From the NCBI GenBank assembly GCA_033439685.1, contig JAUEDM010000002.1, positions 372,001 through 436,000 on the forward strand: a stretch of DNA of 64,000 bases, read 5' to 3'. Origin of the DNA: Apodospora peruviana. Taxonomy: Eukaryota; Ascomycota; Sordariomycetes; Sordariales; Lasiosphaeriaceae. The first letter of the stretch is position 1, and every line of letters starts with the position of its first letter. The position numbers and the translations under genes are program-made. Below are positions 1 to 11,229 of the stretch, one piece after another. The notes beneath the pieces were generated by a model. The model had not been told where the DNA came from, did not search any database, and saw only the letters and a program-made list of their open reading frames with translations.

Positions 1-501
1 CATCGTTTTCCTGCTCGGCTACGTCGTGATCGGTGCCGATGTTGCGCGCTTGGTCGGCTCCCTGCCTGGCATCAGGGCGCGAGAGCATATCGACTATACA
101 TGTCAGTTCACTTCCCGATTTTTCACATAAATCTTCCTTGGAAACATTACGAAACTCAACTCACCGCCCGCGCAGACACCCGGGGACCGGTCCTGTATTT
201 CACCGTCATCGAAGCCAATTTCAGCCTCGTCATGGCCTGCGTCATGACACTACGACCACTACTGCCCAAACTCAAGCTGTGCCAGCACCTGACCCCGGGG
301 GCCACCTCCAACATACCCACGGCAACACCGCCGCCACCACTACCAATGCCGGCTTCAACACGTCCTTCATTTCAAGATATTACGGTGTCAAGGCCGCCAA
401 CAACACCAGTGCAGTCTCGTCCGCACCTCACGCGGTCGACTTCTCAGAGGTCACATTATGATGTTGAGCTGGAGGTGCTTGACCAAGAGTGTCCTGTATA
501 G
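1..501 (+). CDS. PTH11-like fungal rhodopsin-fold membrane protein, C-terminal part
   Basis: Partial gene cut by the left edge. The first exon runs from the edge to 101 and encodes a transmembrane segment (IVFLLGYVVIGADVARL). A 74-nt intron follows (102-175, GTCAGT donor, CGCAG acceptor). The second exon (176-501, TAG stop) encodes the last transmembrane stretch with the family-typical pattern VIEANFSLVMACVMTLRPL, then a Pro/Ser/Thr-rich cytoplasmic tail. Frame continuity across the intron is exact (codon T|AC). This arrangement is what I know of the fungal integral membrane rhodopsin-domain family related to the PTH11 receptor, but the diagnostic N-terminal helices are outside the window. 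It converges tail-to-tail on the next gene. Confidence 0.7.
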   Translation, partial: HRFPARLRRDRCRCCALGRLPAWHQGARAYRLYMSVHFPIFHINLPWKHYETQLTARADTRGPVLYFTVIEANFSLVMACVMTLRPLLPKLKLCQHLTPGATSNIPTATPPPPLPMPASTRPSFQDITVSRPPTTPVQSRPHLTRSTSQRSHYDVELEVLDQECPV

Positions 502-721
502 TAATTAGTGTTCGTATCAACGGAACCTAATAACATGGTTCCCCCTTCTCCAACAAATTTGAGCGGATGAAGTGTACACCTCTTGTCCAGGGTCTCGTGA
601 AAGTAACGGATGATAGACCATCGAAAACACACATCCAGTATAAGTATCTTTCCCGTTTCTTCGCCGATGAGACCAAGAGAACAATACTTCAGGCGAACTC
701 CTTCACCTCAGGGCTCTCCTG

Positions 722-2757
722 TTACTCATGCTCATCTCCATAAACTCCAATTCTCTTCCACTCCACGTAGCGCTCCTTCCCAGACATGCCTCCCGCAAGC
801 AGAGAGTCAAACTCCTCCTGCGCACCGGGTTGACCGGGCTGAAGCTTCAATCTGAACGGCCAGTTCTCAACGATGGTATGCTCATCCTTCATCGCCGCGC
901 CAATGAATTCGCCCACCTCGCGGAACCCGAGTCTCGTCATATATCTTTCTCCAGGCAGTCAGCCAGTCAGCATATCTACACCAGAGCTCCATTCTCTTCT
1001 GTGTTGGACACATACCGGTCAAAAACCTTTTCATAAGTCGCAACAAGGTCGTTAGCGTACACGAATTTGATCGAGTCTGGCGAATTCTTGGTTGGCGGTC
1101 CCCGCCACTGCTGCGGCGGGAGGTACTTGAACAGGCGATCCATCGTCGGGCCACCAGGATCCATGAGGGAATTCTTTTCGGAGTCTGTCAAGCATTCGTC
1201 CACGGCGTTCATGAAGAGGGTGATCAGAGTTGCGTGAGGGTTGGCGATGGGGTTTCGTAAAAGGGGAATCATTGACTGAAGTATGCGATGGATTCCCAGA
1301 TATCCGCCATCTGAGATATTGGAGACCTACCGAAGCGGATTGGTTAGGTGATCCAACAAAATGCCGTAGCTGTAAATGTTATCTCACCTCAACTCGGTCG
1401 AAAGAGCCCATCTCAAGATGTTCGGAGAGGTCGGTAGCATCCATCTGGAAGAGGCGGAAAGATATCGGTGAAGAGGAGACTCGAAGGAGGAATTGCCGAA
1501 GTAGCGTGGTGATGTGGCAGTGAAGCTTTCCATAGATATCGGCAGTTGCGGGCCCATTTGGGCAGTCTTCAACTTCTTTCAGCGACCACCCGTGAAGAGG
1601 ATCGGCGTTGTCGAACATCGGCCAGGTGTTGGCGGTTTGGAAGAACGTTCTACAGAAAACTGGTGTTAATACCAGCCTTCTATCTATCCATCCGCTGCTG
1701 TATGTCACCGCAGGTGTGCTGGTGTACACGAGATAAACGGCAGTTACTCACGGGTTTGGATGTACAAAATCACTGTCGCGCCGAGGTGATCCGAACGGCA
1801 GCAGCAGCCCGTCCTCTCGGAACCGGATCGAGGCTACTCGGCGGGCAGGAGAAGGCTGGCAAAGCAAGCTTCGATCACGGTAGTCCTTCCTGGACTCGGC
1901 CATGGTAACGGCCCTGCGGATCTGGTGTGCCTGTTCCTCCGTGAGACCTTCTGGTGTGTCTAAGAAGGACAAAAGACTGCCCCACGATGACTTGGTCAGC
2001 ACGAGTCTCAAGGAGCGCTGCTCTCCAAAACTCCAAGTCTTTGCTTGCAGACTCTCGGGTGGTTTGCTCTTGATCTTGTCGCACACAGTTTGGATGAGCG
2101 GACGAATCCGTTGCTGGAGCACGTCGAGGTGCGACTTGCATATGCGAGCGGAATACCAGACATGGATGATGCAATTGATCGCTGCATCGACATCGTCGAC
2201 CACGAGCGCAACGAGAAGTAGGATGACGTTGCGTGCCACGATGTCAATATCGCGGTCGTTCATCGTGACATCAACGCGCTGGACATAGCTGCTGGGGAGC
2301 TGGGCGATGGTCTTGACAATATTCCGGACGTCTCCGGATGCTTCAGGTTTCTATGTCAATCTCTCGGTTCGGAAACGATACAATGAAGGTCACATAACGT
2401 ACCTGCAAATAAAAGCCGCAACGGCTCTCCATAGTTCTCTCCTTCGTTGGAGGCAAGCTGAACAACATCAAATGCGGGTACGTTCCCCCAGAGGTATTTT
2501 CCCCTTCCAAACTGCACCCCTGGCCCGTTTCGGACAAAAACAGGGTCTCTGTTCTCCAGCACCCAATCCGGCGACCATGTTTTCTTACCCAGAGGGGATC
2601 TACAATCTGACTTGTGAAGGATCCAATGGGACTTTTGGCACTTTGAGCCGCAGTAGAGGACAAGAAGACAATTCTTGCAACTGAACCTGCCGACTGTCTC
2701 GCACTCAGGATTGTCTGGTGTCCAGTTTGCGCAAATGAGCTCGGGAGCTGCGCCCAT
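722..2757 (-). CDS. MYND zinc-finger protein with DUF4470 domain
   Basis: Five exons on the minus strand: 2757-2403, 2340-1752, 1649-1388, 1326-1016, 944-722. They sum to 1740 nt, a 579-residue protein. Residues about 19-52 form a MYND-type zinc finger (CKNC, YCGSKC, HKSDC). Next come WSPDWVLENRDP and the DUF4470 core: NVPAFDVVQLA, then SGDVRNIVKTIAQLPSSY, then MNDRDIDIVARNVILL. The C-terminal half has the conserved HPNPTFFQ, NADPLHGW, DRVEVSNISDGGYLG, NPHATLITLFMNAV and TIVENWPFRLK blocks. These are hallmarks of a large uncharacterised fungal family; MYND fingers usually bind proline-rich protein partners. All introns are 61-102 nt with normal GT-AG borders. The start ATG lies just before the finger, as usual in this family. 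Confidence 0.88.
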
Positions 2758-2811
2758 TGTGTTGTTGCCTCTAGTTTGGGGTTGCTGTGCCGTGTGAGTA
2801 GAATATTGAGG

Positions 2812-3185
2812 TCACAGAACGCTGCCGGCGTTGACAACCGGAGGCACGAGAAGAGCTGCTAGGTGGTGGAAGGTATCCGGAGTTGGGCATCTTCGACACT
2901 CGCGCCACTCGCGCAGAGATGCCCGAATGTTGTGTAACAATGCCCCCACGCACTCAAAGTGCGGGAATGAGCCCGTCATCGGGAGGTAGCTCGTTGTACC
3001 GGCCATGTACACTGGTAGTAGGCCACCCTGCCTCCACATAGTCAGTCGAGAAGCCCCGATTTTCGGCCCTTCGGAGATGAAATGGATTTGCGGATTAGCC
3101 TCGGCTGCTTTTCTATGGAGGCACTCTTTCCAGACAGTCGTACGTTCGGTGGGATGAATAACATGGCCGGGAGAGCGCCACGCAG
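2812..3185 (-). other. Open coding-like frame, possible orphan exon
   Basis: On the minus strand a frame stays open from a plausible acceptor (CTTGCATAG at about 3186) to a stop at 2812. Its composition looks protein-like (WRSPGHVIHPTERTTVW, PVYMAGTTSYLPMTG). It sits directly upstream of the MYND gene on the same strand and could be an exon of a separate gene or a remnant. I recognise no family, and I found no matching first exon. Confidence 0.3.
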
Positions 3186-4233
3186 CTATGCAAGGTTCAG
3201 GTAGACAAACTTATCTGGAATACTCAAAGGCGATGAGGGATCACATGATTTTAGGAATGGGTGGGTATCGATTTCCAGCAGCGTTGTCAGTCGAGGTAAA
3301 CACCACGCCCAGCCTTGTGTATGTGTGTTACGGGTGCGCGGCCGTTATTGGGGATTGAACTCGGCTTGGGCGTGTTGATGTAATTGTTGTCAGAATATTC
3401 GGTGTCGCTCAGAAGAATACATGTTCGTGTTCGTGAGGGATTGGCCATCAATTGGAAATCTTTGACAATAATCTTTGTCACTGGTTTAGTCATGTTTGCT
3501 ATTAGGATTGCCACCATGTCTAGTTATAAGAGAGGCTCTCTGGCGAAGCCAGAGAGCAGCGGAGAAGAACGACGGGATCACAATGAAATTCTTTTGATGA
3601 GAAGTGTGATATTCCGACAATTGTAGTCCGGTCCCTCGGTCGTCGTCGTTGATTGCAACAGACTGGCTACCTACTCCTGTAAGGAGAGAGTGTCAGTTAA
3701 ACTGCTGCGCTATGCTCTACGGTTGATAGATGGAATGACGGTTGTTGGATGGATTGATGAGGTTGACGATGTTGAACTCGGGAAGGGTTGTGGAAGGAGT
3801 TATTCCGTAGGACGACGAAGATGATTGGATCGCCGAAGTCGGCAGAAATTCTTTTGTGGCCGACTGGGGGTGGCCGGTGTTAAAATGGCAGGAAGGAAGG
3901 GGTGCTCTTTCCAGTTGCGAATCATTTCAACATGCCAAGCCATGGAATCATGCAATTAAGTGGACCTTACTCGTGGGAATTCTCGACGGTTCCATGTCGA
4001 TAAGATGAGCTAACGATTACGAAGCACCAGCAGTTCTTTTTTAAAGAAAGGGAAAAAAGCCCCTTGGTCATTAAAGGAGTGACAGAAAAGAAAGATAGGG
4101 CAAATCTAGACCATAAAATAAATTCAGTGTCCCACCACCTGACCATTCTGCAAGAAAGAATAAGAGACAGAAAAGAAATCCCAGCTCCAACAACGGCCAG
4201 TTGTCAAGGGACCAAACACAAATGGCTACCTAG
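3186..4233. other. Intergenic, no gene seen
   Basis: About 1 kb without a convincing reading frame. It holds a short perfect inverted repeat (3535-3557, listed separately) and is AT-rich near 4020-4180, just before the downstream gene's 3' end. Confidence 0.6.
3535..3557. repeat. Perfect 10-bp inverted repeat, 3-nt loop
   Basis: GCTCTCTGGC and GCCAGAGAGC are perfect reverse complements separated by GAA. The position is intergenic. It could form a hairpin, but no T-run or other context gives it a role. Confidence 0.6.
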
Positions 4234-4654
4234 TTACTTCCCATATCCGACCACGCTGATGACATTGACCGAGTTGATCTTGCGCGAGTAGTTGTTCTTC
4301 TTGAGGAAGCAGATCTGGTTGCTCAGGTCGAGGCTTCCCGCGAAGCACGACTCGCCGGTGGCGTTGGCCACGTTCCAAGCGTGGCAGGCGCTGGTCGAAC
4401 CCAAAAATGTCAGTATATGTACAGGTAATGACAAGGAATTCAACAACCAGCGACTGTATTACTAACTTGGCACAAGACAAGACATCAGAGGAAGAGATCT
4501 GCTTCAGCCAATCGGGAGTCCAGAGTTCAAGACCGGAGTAGATTTGGTAGGGGATGTTGCCGTTGATGTTGTAGATTGGAGTCGGGAGGCACTCGGGGCA
4601 CTGGGCTGCAGCCAGGGCAGCGAGGCCGAAGAGGGAGGTAAGTGAGAATTGCAT
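4234..4654 (-). CDS. Small secreted cysteine-containing protein
   Basis: Two exons, 4654-4467 and 4390-4234, joined by a 76-nt intron (GTTAGT donor, GACCAG acceptor), give 114 residues. An N-terminal signal peptide (MQFSLTSLFGLAALAAAQ) is followed by CPECLPTPIYNING, then CANACHAWNVANATGESC and CFLKKNNYSRKINSVNV, ending GYGK. The six or so cysteines in a short secreted chain suggest an effector-like or surface protein. I do not recognise a named family. The intron-retained frame would read an unrelated tail, which supports the spliced model. Confidence 0.75.
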
Positions 4655-5996
4655 TTTTTTTGGTAGACTGAGTTTGGCGAGGAGGTTTGAGAGATGTTGG
4701 TCTGCGAGTTGGTCGAAGGCTTGATATGGATGCTGGTGGTTATGCTGGAAGGAGAGAGATTGATGGGTTGGAAGATGAACCCCCTTTTATAATACTTTCC
4801 AGGTGCACCGCAATGAGGACTTTATCATTCCATGGATGTCATCAGGACCTCGTGATATCGTGTATCATCTCATCACCAGAAAAATGTTCGGTGGCGGAAA
4901 TAGTCCATCATTCGGCCCTTTTCTCACTGTTGTCCATGTCAACAGATGGAACTTTGTGGTGAAGCAGCTCGCAACAAGTCCTTTGTGTCTCGTTGGCAAG
5001 CTTCACTGCAACCAAAACAAAACCGGTTTGAGCTGAGAAAGGTGATATTACGGCTATTGCGAAGAACGTCATGTCAGACCTGGTGAACATGGCCAAGTTT
5101 AGGTACGTTGGTGCCTACCTGAGATGTTGTTGTTGATGGTGCTGATTTTTGAGCAACACTCAGTCATCCAACCAAAGCACAACAAGGGTCTGTCGGTCTC
5201 CTGGAAGTTCGAATATGATATCTCCGAGGAGCTTCGTTCAGCTGTATAAAAACGCGGGGCGTTATATAGAGCCGTTGGAGTTCAGCTTGCGATTTATATA
5301 GGGTACTACCAATTTTGGCTGCCAAGGCAACCCTGCGATGAGGTAAGACGTTCGCGGTTGCATCCAGCCCTTCTACATTTGTAAATCAATGCATGTTTCC
5401 CTTTCCACCTCAGAATATGGGCGCATCTCCTGCTCCCATCATCAACTTCCAATAGTAATATTACAGTCAAGGTTTACAGAGGGGTGGTTGATTGATTGAT
5501 TGCTTTTAACGTCCGGTGGCTGCACTCCGTGTGGAGTGTCAGACCAGTTAAGGTGGGCACTTGGCGTGTCTGGACGAGCTGAGCTAGGTCCTGCGTAGAT
5601 ATATTTACATGAAGTCCTCCGGTAGTCATACATCGCATGATGTGTCCTTAACCGTGCCTCCATTACCTCCTGCCTACACAAGCTAGAGGGGTGGCGTTGA
5701 GCCCGAGTACGCAGAAAAGACTTTGCCGAGAGTGACGTGGCCTTGGCCATTCTCGACTCTATCCACACACTTCACAATACCACCACTTTATCATATTTCC
5801 GGCGACTTTCATTTGAAGGGCTTGCGCGCAGATTACGCCTGGATAAATCTGCTAGGTCACCGTTACCAGGTTTCTACCAAACTGGCGCCCAAATATCCTC
5901 GTCTGTTCCGGCGGCTGGGCGCAGAGCGTCGCAACGAATCTGGCCCGCGTAAGTCGGTTCAACACAAGCCCGATGAATCCCAAAAGATTAAACAAG
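4655..5996. other. Intergenic, no gene seen
   Basis: About 1.3 kb without a supported gene. It contains the promoter of the secreted protein to the left and an orphan TATA-like stretch near 5243-5250 with no obvious reading frame behind it. Short GATT repeats occur around 5490. Confidence 0.55.
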
Positions 5997-6003
5997 TATA
6001 AAA
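5997..6003 (+). promoter_or_regulatory. TATA box ahead of the broken cysteine-rich gene
   Basis: TATAAAA lies 84-90 nt upstream of the first ATG at 6087, a spacing compatible with a transcription start near 6030. Confidence 0.45.
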
Positions 6004-6086
6004 GACAACCTGCTGTAACAACGAATGGGAACCGCTTTAGTACCAGAACTACCAGTCCTTCTCTCTCCGAAACTCCATCATCAGAA

Positions 6087-6385
6087 ATGAAGAGTACCTT
6101 ATATCCCCCACTATCCTCCTCCTCTTCCCAGCCTCTCTCGTCTTTAGTGCAGGGGGCGAGTGCCAAGGCAGCTGGTCTTCAAACGCATGCATCTGTCTCA
6201 GCCGGTATGAGTGCACCAGCTCCAAGTACAAAGGGAGGGATTACAAGGGCATGCCGGGGGACTGGCCGTGCCTGTGGGATGGCGACGACGTGTGGGCCTG
6301 TTATGTGTAGCCCTGTCCTGTGAAGGGAAGTCAGAGTCAGTGTAGCTGGAAGAGTCTTTGTCTTCACAAGAGTGTTGAAGGGTGA
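6087..6385 (+). pseudogene. Secreted cysteine-rich protein, broken by frameshift and in-frame TAG
   Basis: A frame from about 6101 encodes a signal-peptide-like segment (TILLLFPASLVFSAGG), then ECQGSWSSNACICLSRYEC, a Tyr/Gly stretch, and DWPCLWDGDDVWACYV. A TAG at 6308-6310 follows, and the same frame continues with PCPVKGSQSQCSWKSLC to a TGA at 6383. The cysteine spacing on both sides of the TAG belongs to one domain. It resembles the cysteine-rich module seen in some fungal secreted wall-lytic proteins, but that assignment is tentative. The only ATG (6087) is in another frame, so a small indel near the N-terminus is also needed. A strong donor (GTGAGT) at about 6382 could mark a further exon. 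Confidence 0.6.
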
Positions 6386-6621
6386 GTCTTTATAGGTGGT
6401 TCAAGCTGATTTAGTGAGCTGACATGATGACTTCCAAACTAGATGAGATTTGCCCCGATCGTCCCAATTTCAGCTGTTGCCCAGTTTAATGAGGGCTGTG
6501 CAATGTTGGAAGACGGTGATATGATATCGCTCCGGTATCATGTACTGTGATATTGACCTCCTCCCCATCAGGTTGCCATCACATTGATATTATACAAACT
6601 CCCATAGTATATAACTCGCAT

Positions 6622-7132
6622 TCACATGACTCCAATAGCTCTTGGTTTAGCCTTGGTGCAGTACGTCCTTCGCACAGTTGACGACGAGACTACGCGCGCC
6701 ACCGTTCCCCTTATTATCGTGCGAGTTAGTAATGGTTCGACACTTGCTAGCGAGTTTGTTAGAATCCTTCTTCCCATTCATGGACAAAAAACCCGGTTGT
6801 GTGTGTCAGACTACTTACTGGTTGGTGCCCGGTTTGGCATAGTACGACGCCGTGACTTTCCCGACGCACCCAGGATCTGAGAAGAAGGTGAAGATGTTGT
6901 GCTGAGATTTCCCGGTTTCGCTCAAGAAGGTGATGGCCTTGGATTTGAATGAGACGCATTCGTCGCATCCGACGTTGCCGGTCAAGACGAAACCGCCCGG
7001 TGACATGTCGATGCCGACCATACTGCAGTTTTGGTTGCCGATGGCCATGATGGCTGCGTCTCCACGAGCCATGACGCCCGTCATGGCTGCTGCGGCTAGA
7101 GCGGTGAGGAGGATGAAGGAGGCGTAAACCAT
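6622..7132 (-). CDS. Small secreted protein
   Basis: The first exon (7132-6819) begins with a signal peptide (MVYASFILLTALAAAAMTGV). It continues with NQNCSMVGIDMSPGGF, GCDECVSFKSKAITFL and FTFFSDPGCVGKVTASYY. The frame then meets TAA inside a good donor (CA|GTAAGT). Splicing to 6709 (branch ACTAAC, 109-nt intron) gives a second exon to 6622 and 133 residues, in frame. Without splicing the protein would end at 105 residues at the donor itself. The second exon adds one cysteine (TYCTK), so I prefer the spliced form moderately. No named family recognised. Confidence 0.65.
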
Positions 7133-7459
7133 GGCGACGAACGGTCTAGAGTTGAGTTCTCTCGGGCTTGGTGGACGTGGATGTGTCTTTCACCGAGTTA
7201 ATAGGTCGAAACCGTGATACCAATGTATATATGTGAGCATCACCGCCCACTCGGGGACATCATCCTGACTCATGGACTTTTACTAACGTGGTACCGGGTT
7301 GCAAATGGGCGAGTCTAGTGCTTCGACTACTAGTAATTCAACATGGTAGATGCGACCCGGCCTGTCGCTTTTAGGCCGACGCTCCGGACTTACGGCCGCC
7401 GGTAACCTCTATGGTGCCCAGGAGAACCAAACCAACATCATCGTTGCGGTAAGATACTG
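7133..7459. other. Spacer between two small secreted protein genes
   Basis: Contains the upstream region of the secreted gene on the left, with a TATA-like ATGTATATATG near 7223. Nothing else seen. Confidence 0.5.
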
Positions 7460-7849
7460 TCAAAGCACGCGTTTCACGAGGCGGTCTCCACGCTTGCTTG
7501 GACCGGGTTTTAGTCCTACGGGGTAGTTTTCCGACCGATACTTACCCTCCGAACCGTCTTTAAGTTTGCTCAGAGCGTGCGCACACTTTGAGTTGGAGAG
7601 GAGGATAGTGCGGGTACCACCGAACGCAGATACAGCCATGAACTTGAACGCCGAGCACACGACATAGTTCTATACAAGGTGCTCCGGGTCAAGTCGTATC
7701 CCGTCACCCGAGGACCTGTTTCGTTGTGCCCCTTTTCGGGGACCACGGTCCACCCTGGCCGGGAACCACTTCGGCGACGGGAGCGGGGTGGGGCCGGCAC
7801 CCGGAAGGAAGAAAAGAAGAAAGAATAGTGAATAAATCAGTACGTACAT
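7460..7849 (-). pseudogene. Putative secreted protein with an in-frame TAG
   Basis: From ATG at 7849 a frame encodes a strong signal peptide (MYVLIYSLFFLLFFLPGAG) and runs to DGIRLDPEHLV. It then meets TAG at 7672-7670 and continues in the same frame with NYVVCSAFKFMAVSAFGG and CAHALSKLKDGSEGKY to a TGA at 7460. No intron of normal length removes the TAG in phase. Reading TAG as a mutated CAG (Gln) gives one continuous 129-codon frame. I do not recognise the family, so both the gene and its breakage remain inference. Confidence 0.4.
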
Positions 7850-8200
7850 GTTAAGCTTGATAAAGAGGTATTCGAAGTCCTTAGTAAAAGACCTCGGGTC
7901 ACAGGTTTGAAGATGTTGGGGAGGATAACAATCTGGTCCTAGCCTTCATCTCATCATTCCTATTGTCCGACCGAAATAAGGAGGAAAAATGAAGAGGAGG
8001 AGGTTGAATTTAATACCAATTCGTACCTTCCCCTCCCTCCACTTTGTCGCAAATATCTTCAAACAGAAACCGCGCCCCAGCCATCACACCATCCAACAGC
8101 CAACCAATCTGCAGGCACAAAAAACGGAAGGGACGAAGAGAAACTGTTCGACCCCTCATCACGGCCCAGCCTCTGGCGCTGTTATCATCAGGCAGGACCA
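7850..8200. other. Spacer, no gene seen
   Basis: A divergent intergenic stretch between the secreted-protein relic (minus) and the HET gene (plus), with purine-rich runs. No reading frame supported. Confidence 0.5.
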
Positions 8201-8365
8201 GTGCGATCAATATCATGTGACAGGCTGACAGTTTTCCTTCCAGACAGGTTTGCGGGAATTGATCATCGAAACTTCACAATCACTCTCAATCAGTCGACCT
8301 GGGCGGGCAGGCTGTCCTCACCATTTTGTACCACTTGTCCACTACCCAAGGTACGGCCCATCAAC

Positions 8366-10946
8366 ATGCCACGCCCAGCAAACATAAAGTCGTTGTTCAG
8401 CACCTATCTATTCATGCTTCTTGGCTTGTCTGCCGTTAACTTTTTCGCCTCTCTATCCTTTGATCACTGCACATCTCAGTATGATAATGTCAGAGTCAAG
8501 CTATCCCTGGTAGCTCTTCTCAATCTCTCCCTCGTTGGCTCCAGCTCGCATCCACTGACTTGCATCGCCCTGGCTGCACCGGCTTGGTACACACTTCGGC
8601 ACCATCTGTCAGCCCGGGGAGGCATCTACTTGTCGGCGGCCATCAGTTGGGCTGTTGTACCAATTTCTGATGCGTTTTCTCTCCTCAAGTGGCAAAGAAG
8701 GAAGAGGTGCGACCGAAAAATGAACTTGGACTATCCGGCCATGGCTCTGATGCAACTACTCTTCTGGCAATTTGCTCGTCGAACGGAAAATGGCTGGGAC
8801 ATCATGACACGTCTCTTTGATCGCGGGTCCACGCGGACCTGGATCGCGTCATCACTTCTCCCGGCCTTTGGCTTAGGTGTCTTGGTATGGGACGGAGGTT
8901 TGACGTCGGTCGTCAAGACCTATTTCCCTGCGAGATTTTTCCTCGCCGTGCTCCGAAATGTATTCGAATGGCCCAATTATCTCGCCAGCACCACACGGAT
9001 AGCGCTGGGGCGTCGACTGAAACGAACAGCCGCTTTCTGGTTCATTGCCCGCGGCGGCGCAAAACCGCCGTACAAGTACTCGCCTCTTCCCAACCAAGTC
9101 TCAAACCAAGATGCCTCGGACATCCGTTTATTGAGGCTACATCCTAGGAAGAAGGCACCATGGATTGTCAAAGCGTCGTTGTTCTCGACCTCAATCACTC
9201 AAGCACCGCCTTTCGAAGCCGTGTCACACAGGTGGACGTTCGGCGATGAAATTCCCATCCTCCTCAACGGGCGGAGCTTCTCGGTTCCCGGTTCGCTCCA
9301 TGACATGCTTTGCGCCTTGCGTAATTCTCGAGAAGAGCGCACTCTTTGGATCGACTCAATCTGTATTAACCAAGTTGACATGGACGAAAAGACCGTGCAA
9401 GTCCGGCTCATGGACAGAATTTATCAATCGGCGGACCGCGTGATCGGGTGGCTTGGGCATGGGACGCTGCTTCCGACAGCTCCAAGCTTACGGATACTTC
9501 GGGAATTCGAAAGAGAATTCAATGCACTCCCACCAGAAGGCCTTGGCACCAAATGGGGCGAATCTATTACTACCGGAGACATGCATCGTAAGCTTCGGTC
9601 CTTGGCCTCGCTGTTCTGCAACGAATTCTTCTTCCGCAAGTGGATCATCCAGGAGGTCTGCCTCGCCAAGAGCATGATCATCAAAGCCGATGCCGAAGAA
9701 ATCGACTGGCAATGATTTCTTCGAAGCTGCTATGACCTTCACCTTCGTCTTCTCAAGCCTCTCGGCGTCTCTGGGGCTCCGACCTGCGATACAGGAACGC
9801 GCAGTTGCAGGTGCAGAGAATGTCATGATCATGGAGCTTTTTCGGAAATGGCGTCAGGATAACAATCTGCAGCAGGGCGGCGTACCACTCGCCGACCTAC
9901 TTTTGCAGTCGGCCGACTTCGAATGCTCAAACCCTAGAGATTGCGTATACGGGTTGCTGGGACTGTCTACCACCAGCGCCAGGGAGAATATCGATCCATT
10001 GTACCATGTCGATATTGGCGAGGGCCATGTTTCAATGGTGGCGACTCGCTTCTGCTTGCAACACGAGACATCATTCGGGCTCCTGGAACTGTCTGGCATT
10101 GGATATCCCCATCTAGAAGATGAACAGACGCGGCCCGTTGAAAGGCCGTCTTGGGTGCCGCGTTGGAACCTCTTCCACGTCACCAAGACCAAGATGCTGG
10201 TGTTGCGATCCGAGAAATATCAGACGGCAACACACCTCCCATGCATTGTCTCACCCGACGACACCACATACCCCGGCCTGCTCGAGATCAAAGGATCGTT
10301 CATAGACGTCGTCGACACAGGGTCTGAGATATGGCACCCGTGGAAAATTATTGTGAATAACGCAGGTTTCAGCAACGAGAAGCAGGAAATAACAGTGCTT
10401 TCCAAGCTCCTGGATCTGGTGGAATGGATGTTTGCCGAGGCAAGGAGGTTCGACACCGAGTACAACTATACCGCCAAGCGGCAGAACCCCATCTGGAGAA
10501 CACTTTTCCACGATAGCAGTGTTATGGGAGATGAACACGCCACACACTTTGAGGAAAGCTTCACCAAGCTGGACGAAACGGTGCGCACACTCCGTCCCCT
10601 GCTCGCACCCGACTACGAGAGAGACGATCTGGACAAGCTTACGATCAGCCACGAGTTTATACTGTCGCTCATCATGACTATCTATCCTGTCCTGGGGAGA
10701 CGTCTGTGCAATACCCGGCAAGGACGCATCGGCATCATCCCACCTTACAGCCAAAAGGGGGATCAGGTATGCGTCTTTGCTGGTGCCCGTAACCCTTTTT
10801 TGCTGCGGCCGTCAGTCGATACCTATCTAGACGATGATTGCCAAAGGACAGCATATGAGCTCGTTGGTGTCTGCTACATTGACGGTATCATGCAGGGCGA
10901 GCTTAAGGGCAAAAGCCTTGAAATGGAAATGATATGTCTGGTATAA
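8366..10946 (+). CDS. Membrane-anchored HET-domain protein, split by one frameshift
   Basis: HET proteins trigger cell death on fusion of genetically different hyphae. The 5' frame opens at 8201; I prefer ATG 8366 (MPRPANIKS), just before the first hydrophobic helix. Four hydrophobic segments precede the HET core, including STYLFMLLGLSAVNFFASL and SAAISWAVVPISD. The core shows FEAVSHRWTFGDE, TLWIDSICINQVDMDEKT, IYQSADRVIGWLG and FFRKWIIQEV. At 9710 the frame runs into TGA (9713). Reading one base less joins it exactly to the second frame: NDFFEAAMTFTF, then NPRDCVYGLLGL, then the C-terminal VCVFAGARNPFLLR and ELVGVCYIDGIMQGE, ending 10946. So one extra base breaks an otherwise intact protein of about 860 residues. 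A sequencing indel is as likely as a real null allele. Confidence 0.8.
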
Positions 10947-11229
10947 CAAAAAACATTGGTATGTCTCCATAAATTTCCTAATGCCCCTATTCTGATGATT
11001 GGTCGGATGCTCAAGGGCTTCCTGCGCTAACTACGTCAGGCAGGTATGCATTCTCTTACCTAATTCCGGCTCCTTCACGCCCTATCCATTACATCTTCAC
11101 CGCCCTGATGGAGCCATAATGAACTTCACCGCAAAGTCAACCGTTTAGCTTCTATATCACGATTGAACACCCTATCTTTCAGATCACTAACCTACGGCAT
11201 CAATAGGTGCCTGCCTAAACATCATCGAC

